A DNA stretch of 64,000 nt. It comes from Streptomyces flavofungini (GTDB taxonomy: Bacteria > Actinomycetota > Actinomycetes > Streptomycetales > Streptomycetaceae). The notes under the pieces were generated by a model, which was not told where the DNA came from, ran no database searches, and saw only the letters and a list, made by a program, of their open reading frames with translations. The position numbers were made by a program, and so were the translations under genes. Numbering within the stretch: position 1 is the first letter of the stretch; each line of letters starts with the position of its first letter. The stretch is from assembly GCF_014650815.1 (NCBI RefSeq), contig NZ_BMVR01000004.1:434001-498000 (forward strand), written 5' to 3'. This document shows, one piece after another, positions 53,045-62,183 of the stretch.

Positions 53045-54166
53045 TCACGCCGGTGGCACCCCCGACCCCTCAGTAACCCCCGACGCCTCCGTCACCCCGG
53101 GATGCCGTGCCAACCGTTCTGTCCGCTCCGCCAGTTCGCTGATCCGCACCCCGTCGTAACCGAACACCGCGCTGCGCACCCGGTCGCGGAGCGGATCGCG
53201 CCACTGGGCCGGGATCGCCGCCGCCCCGCACCGCACCCCGGCCACCGAGCCCGCCGTCGCGCCGTTCGAGTCGGTGTCCAGGCCGCCGCGCACGGTCAGC
53301 GCGATCGTGCGGGTGAAGTCCCCGTCGCCGTACAGCAGCCCGGCCGTGAGGACGGCGGCGTTCGGCACGGCGTGGATCCAGCCGAGCCCGGCCGTCTCGC
53401 TCTCCACCGTCGCCAGGGTCTCTTCCCAGCTCAGCGACGCCTCGTACAGCGACGTCACCCGGCGCACCGTCCGCGCGAACCGGCTGCTCGCCGGGATCAC
53501 GGTGAGGGCGGCGTCCAGCGCGTCCCGGGGCGCGGCGGCCGTGAACGCCGCCGCGACCAGCGCCGCCGCCCACATCGCCGCGTACACGCCGTTGCCGGTG
53601 TGCGAGAGCACCGCGTCCCGCCGGGCCAGGGAGGCGGCACGACGCGGGTCGCCGGGGCACGTCCAGCCGAAGACGTCCGCGCGGATCAGCGCCCCGATCC
53701 ACTCCTGGTACGGATTGTCGTACGTCGCCGTCAGCGGCGGCTTCAGGCCGTTCGCGAGATTGCGGTACGCGGCGCGCTCCGCCGTGAACGTCTGGAGGTA
53801 CGGCAGCCGTGACAGCCACAGCTCGCCCACCTGCTCGGTGCTGAACCCGAACCCGCGCGACTCCAGGAGTTCCAGGCCGAGGATGGCGTAGTCCACGTCG
53901 TCGTCACGGCAACTGCCGTCGATACGGCCGCGCACGCAGGCGGGCCATTCCGGGCGCAGTTCGAAGCCCGCCGTGCCCTCCGGCGGCGCGGGCAGGTAGT
54001 CGGTGAGGGGGAGCGCGTCGGTGTGCCGCAGATAGCGGTCGATGCGGTTGCGCGTCCAGTAGTCGCCGCGCTCGACGGGCTTGCCGAGCATGTTCCCGGC
54101 GACCCGGCCGAGCCAGCCGCCATGGATGCGGTCCGCGAGCGGAATGTCCGGTGCCGTCGACGTCAT
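53045..54166 (-). CDS. ADP-ribosylglycohydrolase family protein
   Basis: A 373-residue all-helical enzyme. Metal-binding motifs are RDDDVDYAILG near residue 88 and the terminal GGLDTDSNGATAGSVAG, which together bind two Mg ions in ARH1/DraG enzymes. HGGWLGRVAGNMLGKPVE at the N-terminus is the first helix of the fold. It removes ADP-ribose from modified Arg or from O-acetyl-ADP-ribose. With the TPR and NUDIX genes it forms an operon that could remove and then hydrolyse ADP-ribose. A conserved palindrome lies 54 bases upstream. Confidence 0.9.
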   Translation of the reverse strand: MTSTAPDIPLADRIHGGWLGRVAGNMLGKPVERGDYWTRNRIDRYLRHTDALPLTDYLPAPPEGTAGFELRPEWPACVRGRIDGSCRDDDVDYAILGLELLESRGFGFSTEQVGELWLSRLPYLQTFTAERAAYRNLANGLKPPLTATYDNPYQEWIGALIRADVFGWTCPGDPRRAASLARRDAVLSHTGNGVYAAMWAAALVAAAFTAAAPRDALDAALTVIPASSRFARTVRRVTSLYEASLSWEETLATVESETAGLGWIHAVPNAAVLTAGLLYGDGDFTRTIALTVRGGLDTDSNGATAGSVAGVRCGAAAIPAQWRDPLRDRVRSAVFGYDGVRISELAERTERLARHPGVTEASGVTEGSGVPPA

Positions 54167-54219
54167 GGGTCCGGTCTACCCGAAGGCGGGGGCGCGCCGC
54201 GCGATGCCGATCGAGGACG

Positions 54220-54235
54220 GCAATGATCGATCATC
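54220..54235 (+). promoter_or_regulatory. 16-bp site GCAATGATCGATCATC, identical to one upstream of ccr
   Basis: Contains the perfect 12-bp palindrome ATGATCGATCAT (54223-54234). Exactly the same 16 bases occur on the minus strand at 63849-63834, upstream of ccr. This copy lies in the divergent gap, 54 bases from the ADP-ribosylglycohydrolase start and 169 bases before the glycerate kinase. It reads toward the kinase as the other copy reads toward ccr. Confidence 0.75.
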
Positions 54236-54259
54236 CTCCGCCTCTTTCCCATACTGCTT

Positions 54260-54289
54260 TGCCCCGATGTAAACGGACATCTCGGGGCA
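54260..54289 (+). promoter_or_regulatory. Hairpin in the glycerate kinase leader
   Basis: TGCCCCGA (54260-54267) pairs with TCGGGGCA (54282-54289), extended by TGT/ACA with a small bulge. It lies between the shared palindrome and the kinase start, about 115 bases before the GTG. It could be a leader structure or a small terminator. Confidence 0.45.
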
Positions 54290-54403
54290 GTGGATCAATG
54301 AGTGACCCGGTCGACCATGGGCAGCGGCCCCCTCCTGCGGTTATGGTCGCAGCGGCGCGACTGCCTTGACGCGAGCAAGGCCCGAAAGCAAGGGGAATGC
54401 AAG

Positions 54404-55594
54404 GTGGCGGACGCTGCAGAGACGGCGGGAGCCGGCGCGGGACACGGCGCCGGGGGCACCGGCCGCGGCCATGTGCTCATCGCCGCGGACAAGTTCAAGG
54501 GGTCCCTCACGGCGGTGCAGGTCGCGCAGCGCGTGACGGCGGGCCTGCACAACGCGGTGCCGGACCTCCCGGTGCGGGCGCTGCCCGTGGCGGACGGCGG
54601 TGACGGCACGGTCGACGCGGCCGTGGCGGCCGGGTTCGAACGCCGGGAGGCGCGGGTCACCGGGCCGCTGGGCGCCGAGGTGGTGGCGGCGTACGCGCTG
54701 CGCGACGGTACGGCCGTCGTGGAGATGGCCGAGGCCTCCGGGCTGCAACTGCTGCCCGCGGGGACGTTCGCGCCGCTCACGGCGACGACGTACGGCAGCG
54801 GCGAGCTGATCCGCGCGGCGCTCGACGCGGGCGCGCGCACCATCGTCTTCGGGGTCGGCGGCAGCGCGACGACCGACGGCGGCGCGGGCATGCTGGCCGC
54901 GCTCGGCGCGCGGTTCCTGGACGCCGACGGGGAGCCGGTCGCGCCCGGCGGCGGTCCGCTGGGCGAGCTGGCGTCCGCCGACCTGTCCGGCCTCGACCCG
55001 CGGCTCGCGGACGTCGACATCGTGCTCGCCAGCGACGTCGACAACCCGCTGACCGGCTCCAAGGGGGCGCCCGCGGTGTACGGGCCGCAGAAGGGCGCCA
55101 CGCCGGACGACGTCGCCGCCCTCGACGCCGCGCTCGCGCACTTCGCGCGGGTCCTCGCTCGGGACGTCGGACCGCAGGCCCTGGAGTACGCGGACGCGCC
55201 GGGCGCCGGTGCGGCGGGCGGCATCGGGTACGGGGCGCTGGTCGGGCTCGGGGCGTCGTTCCGGCCCGGCATCGACGTCATGCTGGACGTCCTCGGCTTC
55301 GCGCCCGCGCTCGCCGGGGCGACGCTCGTCATCACGGGGGAGGGGTCCCTCGACGAGCAGACCCTCCACGGGAAGGCGCCCGCCGGGGTGGCGGCGGCCG
55401 CTCGTGCCGCCGGGGTGGACGTGGTCGCCGTCTGCGGGCGCCTCGCGCTGCCCCCGTCGGCGCTCGGCACGGCCGGGATCCGCCGGGCGTACGCCCTCAC
55501 GGACATCGAACCGGACGTGGCCCGCTGCGTGGCCGAGGCGGGTCCCCTCCTGGAACGCCTCTCAGCCAAGATCGCCACCGACTTCCTGACCTGA
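54404..55594 (+). CDS. Glycerate kinase, GarK/GlxK family
   Basis: The GTG at 54404 with AGGGGA seven bases upstream gives 396 residues; the frame to 54302 has no ribosome binding site. The conserved N-terminus HVLIAADKFKGSLTAVQVAQ binds glycerate, followed by LPVADGGDGTVDAAV, VFGVGGSATTDGGAGMLAAL, and late GATLVITGEGSLDEQTLHGK. It makes 2- or 3-phosphoglycerate from D-glycerate and ATP, closing glyoxylate assimilation. It shares a control site with the ethylmalonyl-CoA operon, whose product is glyoxylate. It ends at a very strong terminator. Confidence 0.92.
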   Translation: MADAAETAGAGAGHGAGGTGRGHVLIAADKFKGSLTAVQVAQRVTAGLHNAVPDLPVRALPVADGGDGTVDAAVAAGFERREARVTGPLGAEVVAAYALRDGTAVVEMAEASGLQLLPAGTFAPLTATTYGSGELIRAALDAGARTIVFGVGGSATTDGGAGMLAALGARFLDADGEPVAPGGGPLGELASADLSGLDPRLADVDIVLASDVDNPLTGSKGAPAVYGPQKGATPDDVAALDAALAHFARVLARDVGPQALEYADAPGAGAAGGIGYGALVGLGASFRPGIDVMLDVLGFAPALAGATLVITGEGSLDEQTLHGKAPAGVAAAARAAGVDVVAVCGRLALPPSALGTAGIRRAYALTDIEPDVARCVAEAGPLLERLSAKIATDFLT

Positions 55595-55659
55595 CCGGGG
55601 CCCGGTGAGCCTCGCCCTGACGGTGCTGCCGGACGGGGCACAGGGGTGCCACAACAACG

Positions 55660-55697
55660 CCTGAGGGGCCCGAACCGAACGGTTCGGGCCCCTCAGG
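55660..55697. terminator. Strong bidirectional terminator between glycerate kinase and pssA
   Basis: A perfect 17-bp stem (55660-55676 with 55681-55697) with the 4-base loop GAAC. It lies between convergent genes, so both transcripts can end here. Confidence 0.93.
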
Positions 55698-55714
55698 GCG
55701 ACGTACAAGATCCG

Positions 55715-56560
55715 CTACGGCACCTGCGTGGCCCGCGCCTCACGCCGGTTGTCCCGGAAGTTGTTCACCCGCCGAGCCGTGGCGAAGAGGGGGATGACCG
55801 CCCCGAGCACCAGCTGCAGCGCGCATCCGGTCTGCAGCAGCAGCTGCCCACCCGGCGCGTCGAAGGCCCACGCAGCCAGCAGCCCCATCGCGGAGACGAT
55901 CCACGCGAGCATGGCCACCGCCAGCGGCCCCCGCGGCTTCGGGTACTCGACCCGGCTCACCATCAGCCACGCGGTGCCGATGATGGCGAGGAGCGTGGCC
56001 ACGAAGGGCAGCTCCAGGAGCACGATCGAGACCACGGTCAGCGCGCCGAACGGCGACGGCATGCCCTGGAACACTCCGTCACGCAGGGTCACGCAGGAGA
56101 ATCTCGCAAGCCGCAGCACCACCGCCAGGAGCACCACGATCGCGCCCACCGCCGCGACCCGCTCATGCGCGTCTCTCGCGACCATGCCGTACACGAGCAC
56201 GAAGTACGCGGGCGCCAGGCCGAAGCTGATCAGGTCGGAGAGGTTGTCCAGCTCCGCACCCATCGGCGACGACCGCAGCTTGCGGGCCACGAGGCCGTCG
56301 AAGAGGTCGAAGACCGCCGCGCACAGCATCAGTATCACCGCGGTGGCCGCGCTGTTGCGGGCCATGCCCGACTCGTCGCCCGACAGGTGCGGGATGAGGA
56401 TGCCGGTGGTGGTGAAGTACACCGCCATGAATCCGCACGTGGCGTTGCCGAGCGTGAGGGTGTCCGCTATTGAGAGGCGCAGCGAGAGGGGCATCTCCTC
56501 GTCCGCGTCGTCCTCAGCGGCCTCGGGCACCCAGCCCGCGGGTGTCTCCGAATCAGTCAC
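55715..56560 (-). CDS. pssA: CDP-diacylglycerol-serine O-phosphatidyltransferase
   Basis: A GTG at 56560 (VTDSETPAGWVPEA) is chosen; a TTG two codons further up is possible. The 281-residue protein has eight or so hydrophobic helices. The CDP-alcohol phosphotransferase motif appears as DLFDGLVARKLRSS followed by GAELDNLSD, with all catalytic Asp residues. It makes phosphatidylserine from CDP-diacylglycerol and serine at the inner membrane. It overlaps the 3' end of psd, so psd and pssA are coupled and supply phosphatidylethanolamine. Confidence 0.93.
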   Translation of the reverse strand: MTDSETPAGWVPEAAEDDADEEMPLSLRLSIADTLTLGNATCGFMAVYFTTTGILIPHLSGDESGMARNSAATAVILMLCAAVFDLFDGLVARKLRSSPMGAELDNLSDLISFGLAPAYFVLVYGMVARDAHERVAAVGAIVVLLAVVLRLARFSCVTLRDGVFQGMPSPFGALTVVSIVLLELPFVATLLAIIGTAWLMVSRVEYPKPRGPLAVAMLAWIVSAMGLLAAWAFDAPGGQLLLQTGCALQLVLGAVIPLFATARRVNNFRDNRREARATQVP

Positions 56561-57209
56561 GGTCAATGCGAGTCACCCCAGCCACGGTCTTCTGACCCAC
56601 CTCGACATCCACCTCGACGCCCTCCGGCAGGTAGATGTCGACGCGCGAGCCGAAGCGGATCAGGCCGATGCGCTCGCCCTGCTCCACCTTCGTGCCCTGC
56701 GGCACGTACGGCACGATGCGCCGGGCCACGGCGCCCGCGATCTGGATCATCTCGATGTCGCCGAGTTCGGTGTCGAAGTGCCAGACAACGCGCTCGTTGT
56801 TCTCGCTCTCCTTGTTGAACGCCGGGACGAAACCGCCCGGGATGTGCTCGACGGACGTCACCGTGCCGGCCAGCGGCGCGCGGTTGACGTGCACGTTCAG
56901 CGGGCTCATGAAGATGGCGACGCGGGTGCGCCCGTCCTTCCACGGCATGATGCTCTGTACGACACCGTCGGCGGGCGAGATGACCCGGCCCCGGGTGATC
57001 TCGCGCTCCGGGTCGCGGAAGAACCACAGCATGCCCGCCGCGAGTGCGGTGGCGGGTACGGCGATCACGGCCGCGCCCTTGGAGCGGCGCGACCGGGCGA
57101 GGCTGAGCGCCGCCGTGGCGACAGTCGGCAGGAGCCACGGCGATGCTCCGCGCGCGAGGCGAACGCCGGCCAGGCTGTCGCGAGGTGCAGAGGTTTGGCT
57201 GTGGGGCAT
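56553..57209 (-). CDS. psd: Phosphatidylserine decarboxylase, short actinobacterial type
   Basis: An ATG at 57209 with GAAGG upstream gives 218 residues; the longer frame to 57377 lacks support. One N-terminal membrane segment (TVATAALSLARSRR region and AVIAVPATALAAGMLWFF). The core has FRDPEREI, ISPADGVVQSI, the MSPLNVHVNRAPLAG loop and the autocleavage site in GLIRFGSRVDIYLP, where Gly-Ser gives the pyruvoyl Ser. It decarboxylates phosphatidylserine to phosphatidylethanolamine. It overlaps pssA by eight bases or more. The gene pair is adjacent to the ethylmalonyl-CoA operon in the Streptomyces genomes I recall. Confidence 0.92.
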   Translation of the reverse strand: MPHSQTSAPRDSLAGVRLARGASPWLLPTVATAALSLARSRRSKGAAVIAVPATALAAGMLWFFRDPEREITRGRVISPADGVVQSIMPWKDGRTRVAIFMSPLNVHVNRAPLAGTVTSVEHIPGGFVPAFNKESENNERVVWHFDTELGDIEMIQIAGAVARRIVPYVPQGTKVEQGERIGLIRFGSRVDIYLPEGVEVDVEVGQKTVAGVTRIDRD

Positions 57210-57391
57210 GGATGACCTTCGTAGCGGATGATGCCGCACTGCATACGGGGGGACGGCGGCTTTCCCGGGATCGTATCGGTTGCGAGCCACAACTGGGCAA
57301 GCCAGGAAGCCGAGTCGGCCGCCGGAGCGTGCTGACAGTGTGTGATCTTCTTCTCGAATAAATCTCGAAGGAATCACCCCAAGTCGGACAT

Positions 57392-58597
57392 TTATCCCTG
57401 GAATCGATACTCTTCGAGGAGTCGTCGGCCAATGATCATTTTCTGGATCTCGGCGGTACCTTCACCGATGAGCAACATCGGCGCCTCACGGTACAGACGC
57501 TCGATCTCGTACTCCTTCGAGAAGCCGTAGCCACCGTGAATCCTGAACGCGTCCTCTACGACTTCCTTGCAGTATTCGGACGCCAGATACTTCGCCATTC
57601 CGGCTTCGAGGTCGTTTCGCTCCCCGGAGTCCTTTTTGCGTGCTGCGTTCACCATCATCGCATGGGCGGCCTCGACCTTGGTAGCCATCTCGGCCAGCTT
57701 GAACTGAATCGCCTGGTGCTGAGCGATCGGCTTTCCGAAAGTGTGACGTTGCTGGGCATAGGAGACACCCAGTTCGAAGGCACGCTGCGCGACCCCGCAG
57801 CCACGCGCGGCCACATTCACGCGGCCGACCTCGACGCCGTCCATCATTTGGTAAAAGCCGCGGCCGGTCGTCCCGCCGAGCACGCGATTGGCCGGAATGC
57901 GCAGGCCATCCATGATCAATTCGGTGGTGTCGACACCCTTGTAACCCATCTTGTCGATCTTCCCCGGGATGGTCAGGCCCGGGCGCACCTCGCCGAAGCC
58001 CGGTTCCTTCTCCACCAGGAAGGTCGTCATCGACTTGTGCGGGGCCGTGCCCTCGGGGTGTCCTTCGTCACTTCTGACGAGTACGGCGACCAGAGTTGAC
58101 GAGCCGCCGTTGGTCAGCCACATCTTCTGGCCGTTGAGGACGTACTCCTCGCCGTCCCTGACCGCCTTCGACGTGATCGCCGACACGTCCGAGCCGAGCG
58201 CCGGCTCCGACATCGAGAACGCGCCCCGCACCTCGCCCGTCGCCATCCGTGGCAGGAAGTGGTCCTTCTGCTCCTGCGTGCCGTGCTGCTTGAGCATGTA
58301 GGCCACGATGAAGTGGGTGTTGATGATGCCGGACACCGACATCCAGCCGCGCGCTATCTCCTCCACGCACAGCGCGTACGTGAGCAGCGACTCACCAAGA
58401 CCCCCGTACTCCTCCGGAATCATCAGGCCGAACAGGCCCAACTCCTTGAGGCCGTCCACGATCGCCTGCGGGTACTCGTCGCGGTGTTCCAGCTCCGTCG
58501 CCACCGGAATGATCTCTTTGTCGACGAAGTCCCTGACGGTGGCCAGGATTTCCTGCTGGATGTCGGTCAGACCGGCGGTCTGGGCGAGTCGGCTCAT
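57392..58597 (-). CDS. Acyl-CoA dehydrogenase, probable (2S)-methylsuccinyl-CoA dehydrogenase
   Basis: The ATG at 58597 follows GAGG by five bases (a GTG three bases upstream is also in frame); 401 residues. Landmarks of the family are SEPALGSDVSAITSKA, KMWLTNGGSSTLVAVLV, the late Glu in YREAPMLLIGEGTAEIQKM (catalytic base) and IHGGYGFSKEYEIERLYR. By operon position it should oxidise methylsuccinyl-CoA to mesaconyl-CoA. It is shorter than the Rhodobacter enzyme (about 550 residues), which belongs to a different subgroup, so the assignment rests on context. It is the last gene of the operon. Confidence 0.85.
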   Translation of the reverse strand: MSRLAQTAGLTDIQQEILATVRDFVDKEIIPVATELEHRDEYPQAIVDGLKELGLFGLMIPEEYGGLGESLLTYALCVEEIARGWMSVSGIINTHFIVAYMLKQHGTQEQKDHFLPRMATGEVRGAFSMSEPALGSDVSAITSKAVRDGEEYVLNGQKMWLTNGGSSTLVAVLVRSDEGHPEGTAPHKSMTTFLVEKEPGFGEVRPGLTIPGKIDKMGYKGVDTTELIMDGLRIPANRVLGGTTGRGFYQMMDGVEVGRVNVAARGCGVAQRAFELGVSYAQQRHTFGKPIAQHQAIQFKLAEMATKVEAAHAMMVNAARKKDSGERNDLEAGMAKYLASEYCKEVVEDAFRIHGGYGFSKEYEIERLYREAPMLLIGEGTAEIQKMIIGRRLLEEYRFQG

Positions 58598-58604
58598 CAC
58601 GGCC

Positions 58605-59129
58605 TCACTTCTCGGTCTTCTGCGGCGGGGTGTTCAGCTCCGGGCGGCCGGGCTGTTCGCCGCCGCGCTCCTTGATGTACGTCTCCGTGGGCACCATCAC
58701 CTTGCGGCGGAACACGCAGACCAGCGTGCCGTCCTGCTTGTAGCCCTTGGTCTCCACGTGGACGATGCCGCGGTCCGACTTGGACTTCGACGGCGTCTTG
58801 TCCAGGACGGTCGTCTCGCCGTACAGCGTGTCGCCGTGGAACGTCGGCGCCACGTGCCGCAGCGACTCGATCTCCAGGTTGGCGATCGCCTTGCCGGAGA
58901 CGTCCGGCACGGACATGCCGAGGAGCAGCGAGTAGATGTAGTTCCCGACGACGACGTTCTTGCCGAAGTCGGTCGTCCTCTCCGCGTAGTTGCTGTCCAT
59001 GTGCAGCGGGTGATGGTTCATGGTGAGCAGGCAGAAGAGGTGGTCGTCGTACTCGGTGACCGTCTTGCCGGGCCAGTGCTTGTACACGGCGCCGACTTCG
59101 AACTCCTCGTAGGTGCGGCCGAATTGCAT
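58605..59129 (-). CDS. MaoC-family hydratase, probable mesaconyl-CoA hydratase
   Basis: The ATG at 59129 gives 174 residues (MQFGRTYEEFEVGAVYKHWPG). The hot-dog fold shows LTMNHHPLHMDSNYAERTTDF, which includes the R-hydratase-like active-site Asp and His, and a conserved NYIYSLLLGMS helix. Five bases separate it from the CitE gene. It adds water to mesaconyl-CoA to give 3-methylmalyl-CoA in the ethylmalonyl-CoA pathway. Its C-terminal tail (GRPELNTPPQKTEK) is disordered. Confidence 0.9.
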   Translation of the reverse strand: MQFGRTYEEFEVGAVYKHWPGKTVTEYDDHLFCLLTMNHHPLHMDSNYAERTTDFGKNVVVGNYIYSLLLGMSVPDVSGKAIANLEIESLRHVAPTFHGDTLYGETTVLDKTPSKSKSDRGIVHVETKGYKQDGTLVCVFRRKVMVPTETYIKERGGEQPGRPELNTPPQKTEK

Positions 59130-59134
59130 GATCC

Positions 59135-60118
59135 CTACGCCTCCGGGGCCTCGAACGTGCTGGTGCGCTTCATGCCGGCGGCCCGGCCCTTGCCGGAGAT
59201 GACGAGCGCCATCTTGCGGCTGGCCTCGTCGATCATCTCGTCGCCGAGCATCGCGGAGCCCTTCTTGCCGCCCGCCTCGGACGTGTAGTAGTCGTACGCG
59301 TCCAGAATCAGCTCGGCGTGGTCGTAGTCCTCCTGGGACGGCGAGAAGATCTCGTTGGACGCCTCGACCTGGCCCGGGTGCAGCACCCACTTGCCGTCGA
59401 AGCCGAGCGCGGCGGCGCGCCGGGCGACCTCGCGGTAGCCGTCGGTGTTGCGGATCTGCAGGTAGGGGCCGTCGATCGCCTGGAGGTTGTTGGCGCGGGC
59501 CGCCATCAGGATCTTCATCAGGATGTAGTGGTACGCGTCCGCCGGGTAGCCGGGCGGCTGCTCGCCCACGACCAGCGACTTCATGTTGATCGACGCCATG
59601 AAGTCGGCCGGGCCGAAGATGATCGTCTCGACGCGCTGGGAGGCCGTCGCGATCTCGTTGACGTTGTTGAGGCCCTGGGCGTTCTCGATCTGCGCCTCGA
59701 TGCCGATCTTGCCGACCTCGAAGCCCATCGTCTTCTCGATCTGGGTGAGCAGCAGATCCAGGGCCACGACCTGCTGCGCGTCCTGGACCTTCGGCAGCAT
59801 GATGCAGTCCAGGTTCGGCCCCGCGCCCTCGACGACGGTGACGACGTCGCGGTACGTCCACTCGGTCGTCCAGTCGTTCACGCGCACGACCCGGGTCTTG
59901 CCCGTCCAGTCGCCCTCGTTGAGGAACTTGACGATGGTGTGCCGCGCCTCCGGCTTGGCGAGCGGCGCGCACGCGTCCTCCAGGTCCAGGAACACCTGGT
60001 CGGCGGGCAGGCCCTGGGCCTTCTCCAGGAAGCGCGGGTTCGAGCCCGGCACGGCCAGGCAGGAGCGGCGCGGGCGGAGCCGGTTCACGGCGCCGGGCTG
60101 CGGCTGGGACGGGGTCAT
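59135..60118 (-). CDS. CitE-family lyase, probable L-malyl-CoA/beta-methylmalyl-CoA lyase
   Basis: A 327-residue TIM barrel. It has RSCLAVPGSNPRFLEKA, VFLDLEDACAPLAKPEAR (metal-binding Glu-Asp), MLPKVQDAQQV, GIEAQIENAQGL (second Glu), GPADFMASI and WVLHPGQVEASNEIF. The family cleaves 3-methylmalyl-CoA to glyoxylate and propionyl-CoA, and can condense acetyl-CoA with glyoxylate. The ATG at 60118 overlaps the meaA stop as ATGA. Context gives the role in the ethylmalonyl-CoA pathway. Confidence 0.9.
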   Translation of the reverse strand: MTPSQPQPGAVNRLRPRRSCLAVPGSNPRFLEKAQGLPADQVFLDLEDACAPLAKPEARHTIVKFLNEGDWTGKTRVVRVNDWTTEWTYRDVVTVVEGAGPNLDCIMLPKVQDAQQVVALDLLLTQIEKTMGFEVGKIGIEAQIENAQGLNNVNEIATASQRVETIIFGPADFMASINMKSLVVGEQPPGYPADAYHYILMKILMAARANNLQAIDGPYLQIRNTDGYREVARRAAALGFDGKWVLHPGQVEASNEIFSPSQEDYDHAELILDAYDYYTSEAGGKKGSAMLGDEMIDEASRKMALVISGKGRAAGMKRTSTFEAPEA

Positions 60119-62166
60119 GCGGGGACCTCCAGGGGGTCGAGGTGGTTCGCTTTGCGGATCTCGTCGACGATACGGCCGATGATCTCCGTGATGCCGAAGT
60201 CCTTGGGGGTGAACACGGCGGCCACACCCGCCGCCTTCAGGTCCTCGGCGTCACTGGTGGGGATGATGCCCCCGGCGATCACGGGAATGTCGTGCGCGCC
60301 CGCCGCCCGCAGCCGGGTCAGGACGTCCGGCACGAGCTGTGCGTGCGAGCCGGACAGGATCGACAGGCCCACGGCGTGCACGTCCTCCGCCAGCGCGGCG
60401 TCCACGATCTGCTCGGGGGTGAGCCGGATGCCCTGGTAGACGACCTCGAACCCGGCGTCACGCGCGCGCACCGCGATCTGCTCGGCGCCGTTGGAGTGCC
60501 CGTCCAGGCCCGGCTTGCCGACCAGGAAACGGAGCTTGCCGCTGCCGAGGTCGGCGGACGTCTTCTCGACCTTCTCGCGGACGACGGCGAGCGGCGTGCC
60601 CGCCTCCGCGGTGACGGCCACCGGCGCCCCGGACACGCCCGTCGGCGCCCGGAACTCCCCGAAGACCTCCCGCAGGGCGCCCGCCCACTCGCCGGTCGTC
60701 ACGCCGGAGCGGGCGCACTCCAGGGTGGCCTCCATCAGGTTGCCGGTCCCGGCCGCGACCTCCTTGAGCCGGTCGAGCGCCTGGTGGACGGTGGGGAAGT
60801 GGAAGGGGTCGCCCAGGCCCTGCCGGTCGGAGGACTCCTGCCGGGTGGTGCGCCAGTCGCCGATGGCGGCCACGACGCGCGCCTCGACCGCCGGGTCGAC
60901 CGTCATGATCGCGGTGTCCAGGTCGGCGGTGAGCGGGTTCGGCTCCGTCGTCTCGAAGACGTTCACGCCGATGATCTTGTCCTCGCCCGCCTCGATCCGG
61001 GCCCGGCGCTCGGCGTGCGAGGACACCAGCTGCGACTTCAGATAGCCCGACTCGACGGCGGCCATCGCGCCGCCCATCTGCTCGATGCGGTCCATCTCCG
61101 CCAGGGACTCCTCGACCAGGGCGTCCACCTTGGCCTCGATCACGTGCGAGCCCGCGAAGATGTCCTCGTACTCCAGGAGGTCGCTCTCGTGCGCGAGGAC
61201 CTGCTGGATGCGCAGCGACCACTGCTGGTCCCAGGGGCGCGGCAGGCCGAGCGCCTCGTTCCAGGCGGGCAGCTGCACGGCACGCGCGCGGGCGTCCTTC
61301 GACAGCGTGACGGCGAGCATCTCCAGGACGATGCGCTGGACGTTGTTCTCCGGCTGCGCCTCGGTCAGGCCGAGCGAGTTGACCTGCACGCCGTAGCGGA
61401 AGCGCCGCTGCTTGGCGTCGGTGATGCCGTACCGCTCGCGCGCGACCCGGTCCCAGATGCGCCCGAAGGCCCGCATCTTGCACATCTCCTCGATGAACCG
61501 CACCCCGGCGTTCACGAAGAACGAGATCCGCGCGACGACATCGCCGAACTTCTCCTCCGGCACCTGTCCGGAGGCACGCACCGCGTCGAGCACGGCGATC
61601 GCCGTGCTCATCGCGTACGCGACCTCCTGCACCGGCGTGGCCCCGGCTTCCTGCAGGTGGTAGCTGCAGATGTTGATCGGGTTCCACTTCGGGATGTTGG
61701 CCACCGTGTACGTGATCATGTCGGTGGTCAGCCGCAGGCTCGGCCCCGGCGGGAAGACGTGCGTCCCGCGCGACAGGTACTCCTTGACGATGTCGTTCTG
61801 CGTCGTCCCCTGGAGCTGGGTGATGTCCGCGCCCTGCTCCTCGGCGACGACCTGGTACAGCGCGAGCAGCCACATGGCCGTCGCGTTGATCGTCATGGAG
61901 GTGTTCATCTGCTCCAGGGGGATGTCCTGGAACAGCCGCCGCATGTCACCGAGATGGGACACCGGGACGCCGACCCGGCCCACCTCCCCGCGCGCGAGGA
62001 TGTGGTCCGGGTCGTAGCCGGTCTGCGTCGGCAGGTCGAAGGCGACCGACAGGCCCGTCTGGCCCTTGGCGAGGTTGCGCCGGTACAGCTCGTTCGACGC
62101 CTCCGCCGTGGAGTGGCCGGCGTAGGTGCGCATCAGCCACGGCCGGTCCTTCTGACGCTCAGTCAT
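60115..62166 (-). CDS. meaA: Ethylmalonyl-CoA mutase, B12-dependent (MeaA)
   Basis: An ATG at 62166 (MTERQKDRPWLMRTYAGHST) gives 683 residues; the continuing frame to 63762 is read through ccr and is a shadow. The barrel domain contains PTQTGYDPDHILARGEVGRV, TMTINATAMW-like MTINATAMWLLALY, and QGTTQNDIVKEYLSRG. The C-terminal cobalamin domain has KPGLDGHSNGAEQI (the DxHxxG His ligand) and SILSGSHAQLVPDVL. It converts ethylmalonyl-CoA to methylsuccinyl-CoA with adenosylcobalamin. Fused mutase and B12 domains mean it works as a single chain. The gene is 17 bases after ccr. Confidence 0.94.
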   Translation of the reverse strand: MTERQKDRPWLMRTYAGHSTAEASNELYRRNLAKGQTGLSVAFDLPTQTGYDPDHILARGEVGRVGVPVSHLGDMRRLFQDIPLEQMNTSMTINATAMWLLALYQVVAEEQGADITQLQGTTQNDIVKEYLSRGTHVFPPGPSLRLTTDMITYTVANIPKWNPINICSYHLQEAGATPVQEVAYAMSTAIAVLDAVRASGQVPEEKFGDVVARISFFVNAGVRFIEEMCKMRAFGRIWDRVARERYGITDAKQRRFRYGVQVNSLGLTEAQPENNVQRIVLEMLAVTLSKDARARAVQLPAWNEALGLPRPWDQQWSLRIQQVLAHESDLLEYEDIFAGSHVIEAKVDALVEESLAEMDRIEQMGGAMAAVESGYLKSQLVSSHAERRARIEAGEDKIIGVNVFETTEPNPLTADLDTAIMTVDPAVEARVVAAIGDWRTTRQESSDRQGLGDPFHFPTVHQALDRLKEVAAGTGNLMEATLECARSGVTTGEWAGALREVFGEFRAPTGVSGAPVAVTAEAGTPLAVVREKVEKTSADLGSGKLRFLVGKPGLDGHSNGAEQIAVRARDAGFEVVYQGIRLTPEQIVDAALAEDVHAVGLSILSGSHAQLVPDVLTRLRAAGAHDIPVIAGGIIPTSDAEDLKAAGVAAVFTPKDFGITEIIGRIVDEIRKANHLDPLEVPA

Positions 62167-62183
62167 GAATGAGCCCTCGCCCC

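Noticed and set aside
54220..54235. GATC-rich palindrome as a DnaA box or Dam site
   Set aside because: It does not match the DnaA-box consensus, and Streptomyces lacks Dam-type signalling; duplication in two promoter regions fits a transcription-factor site better.
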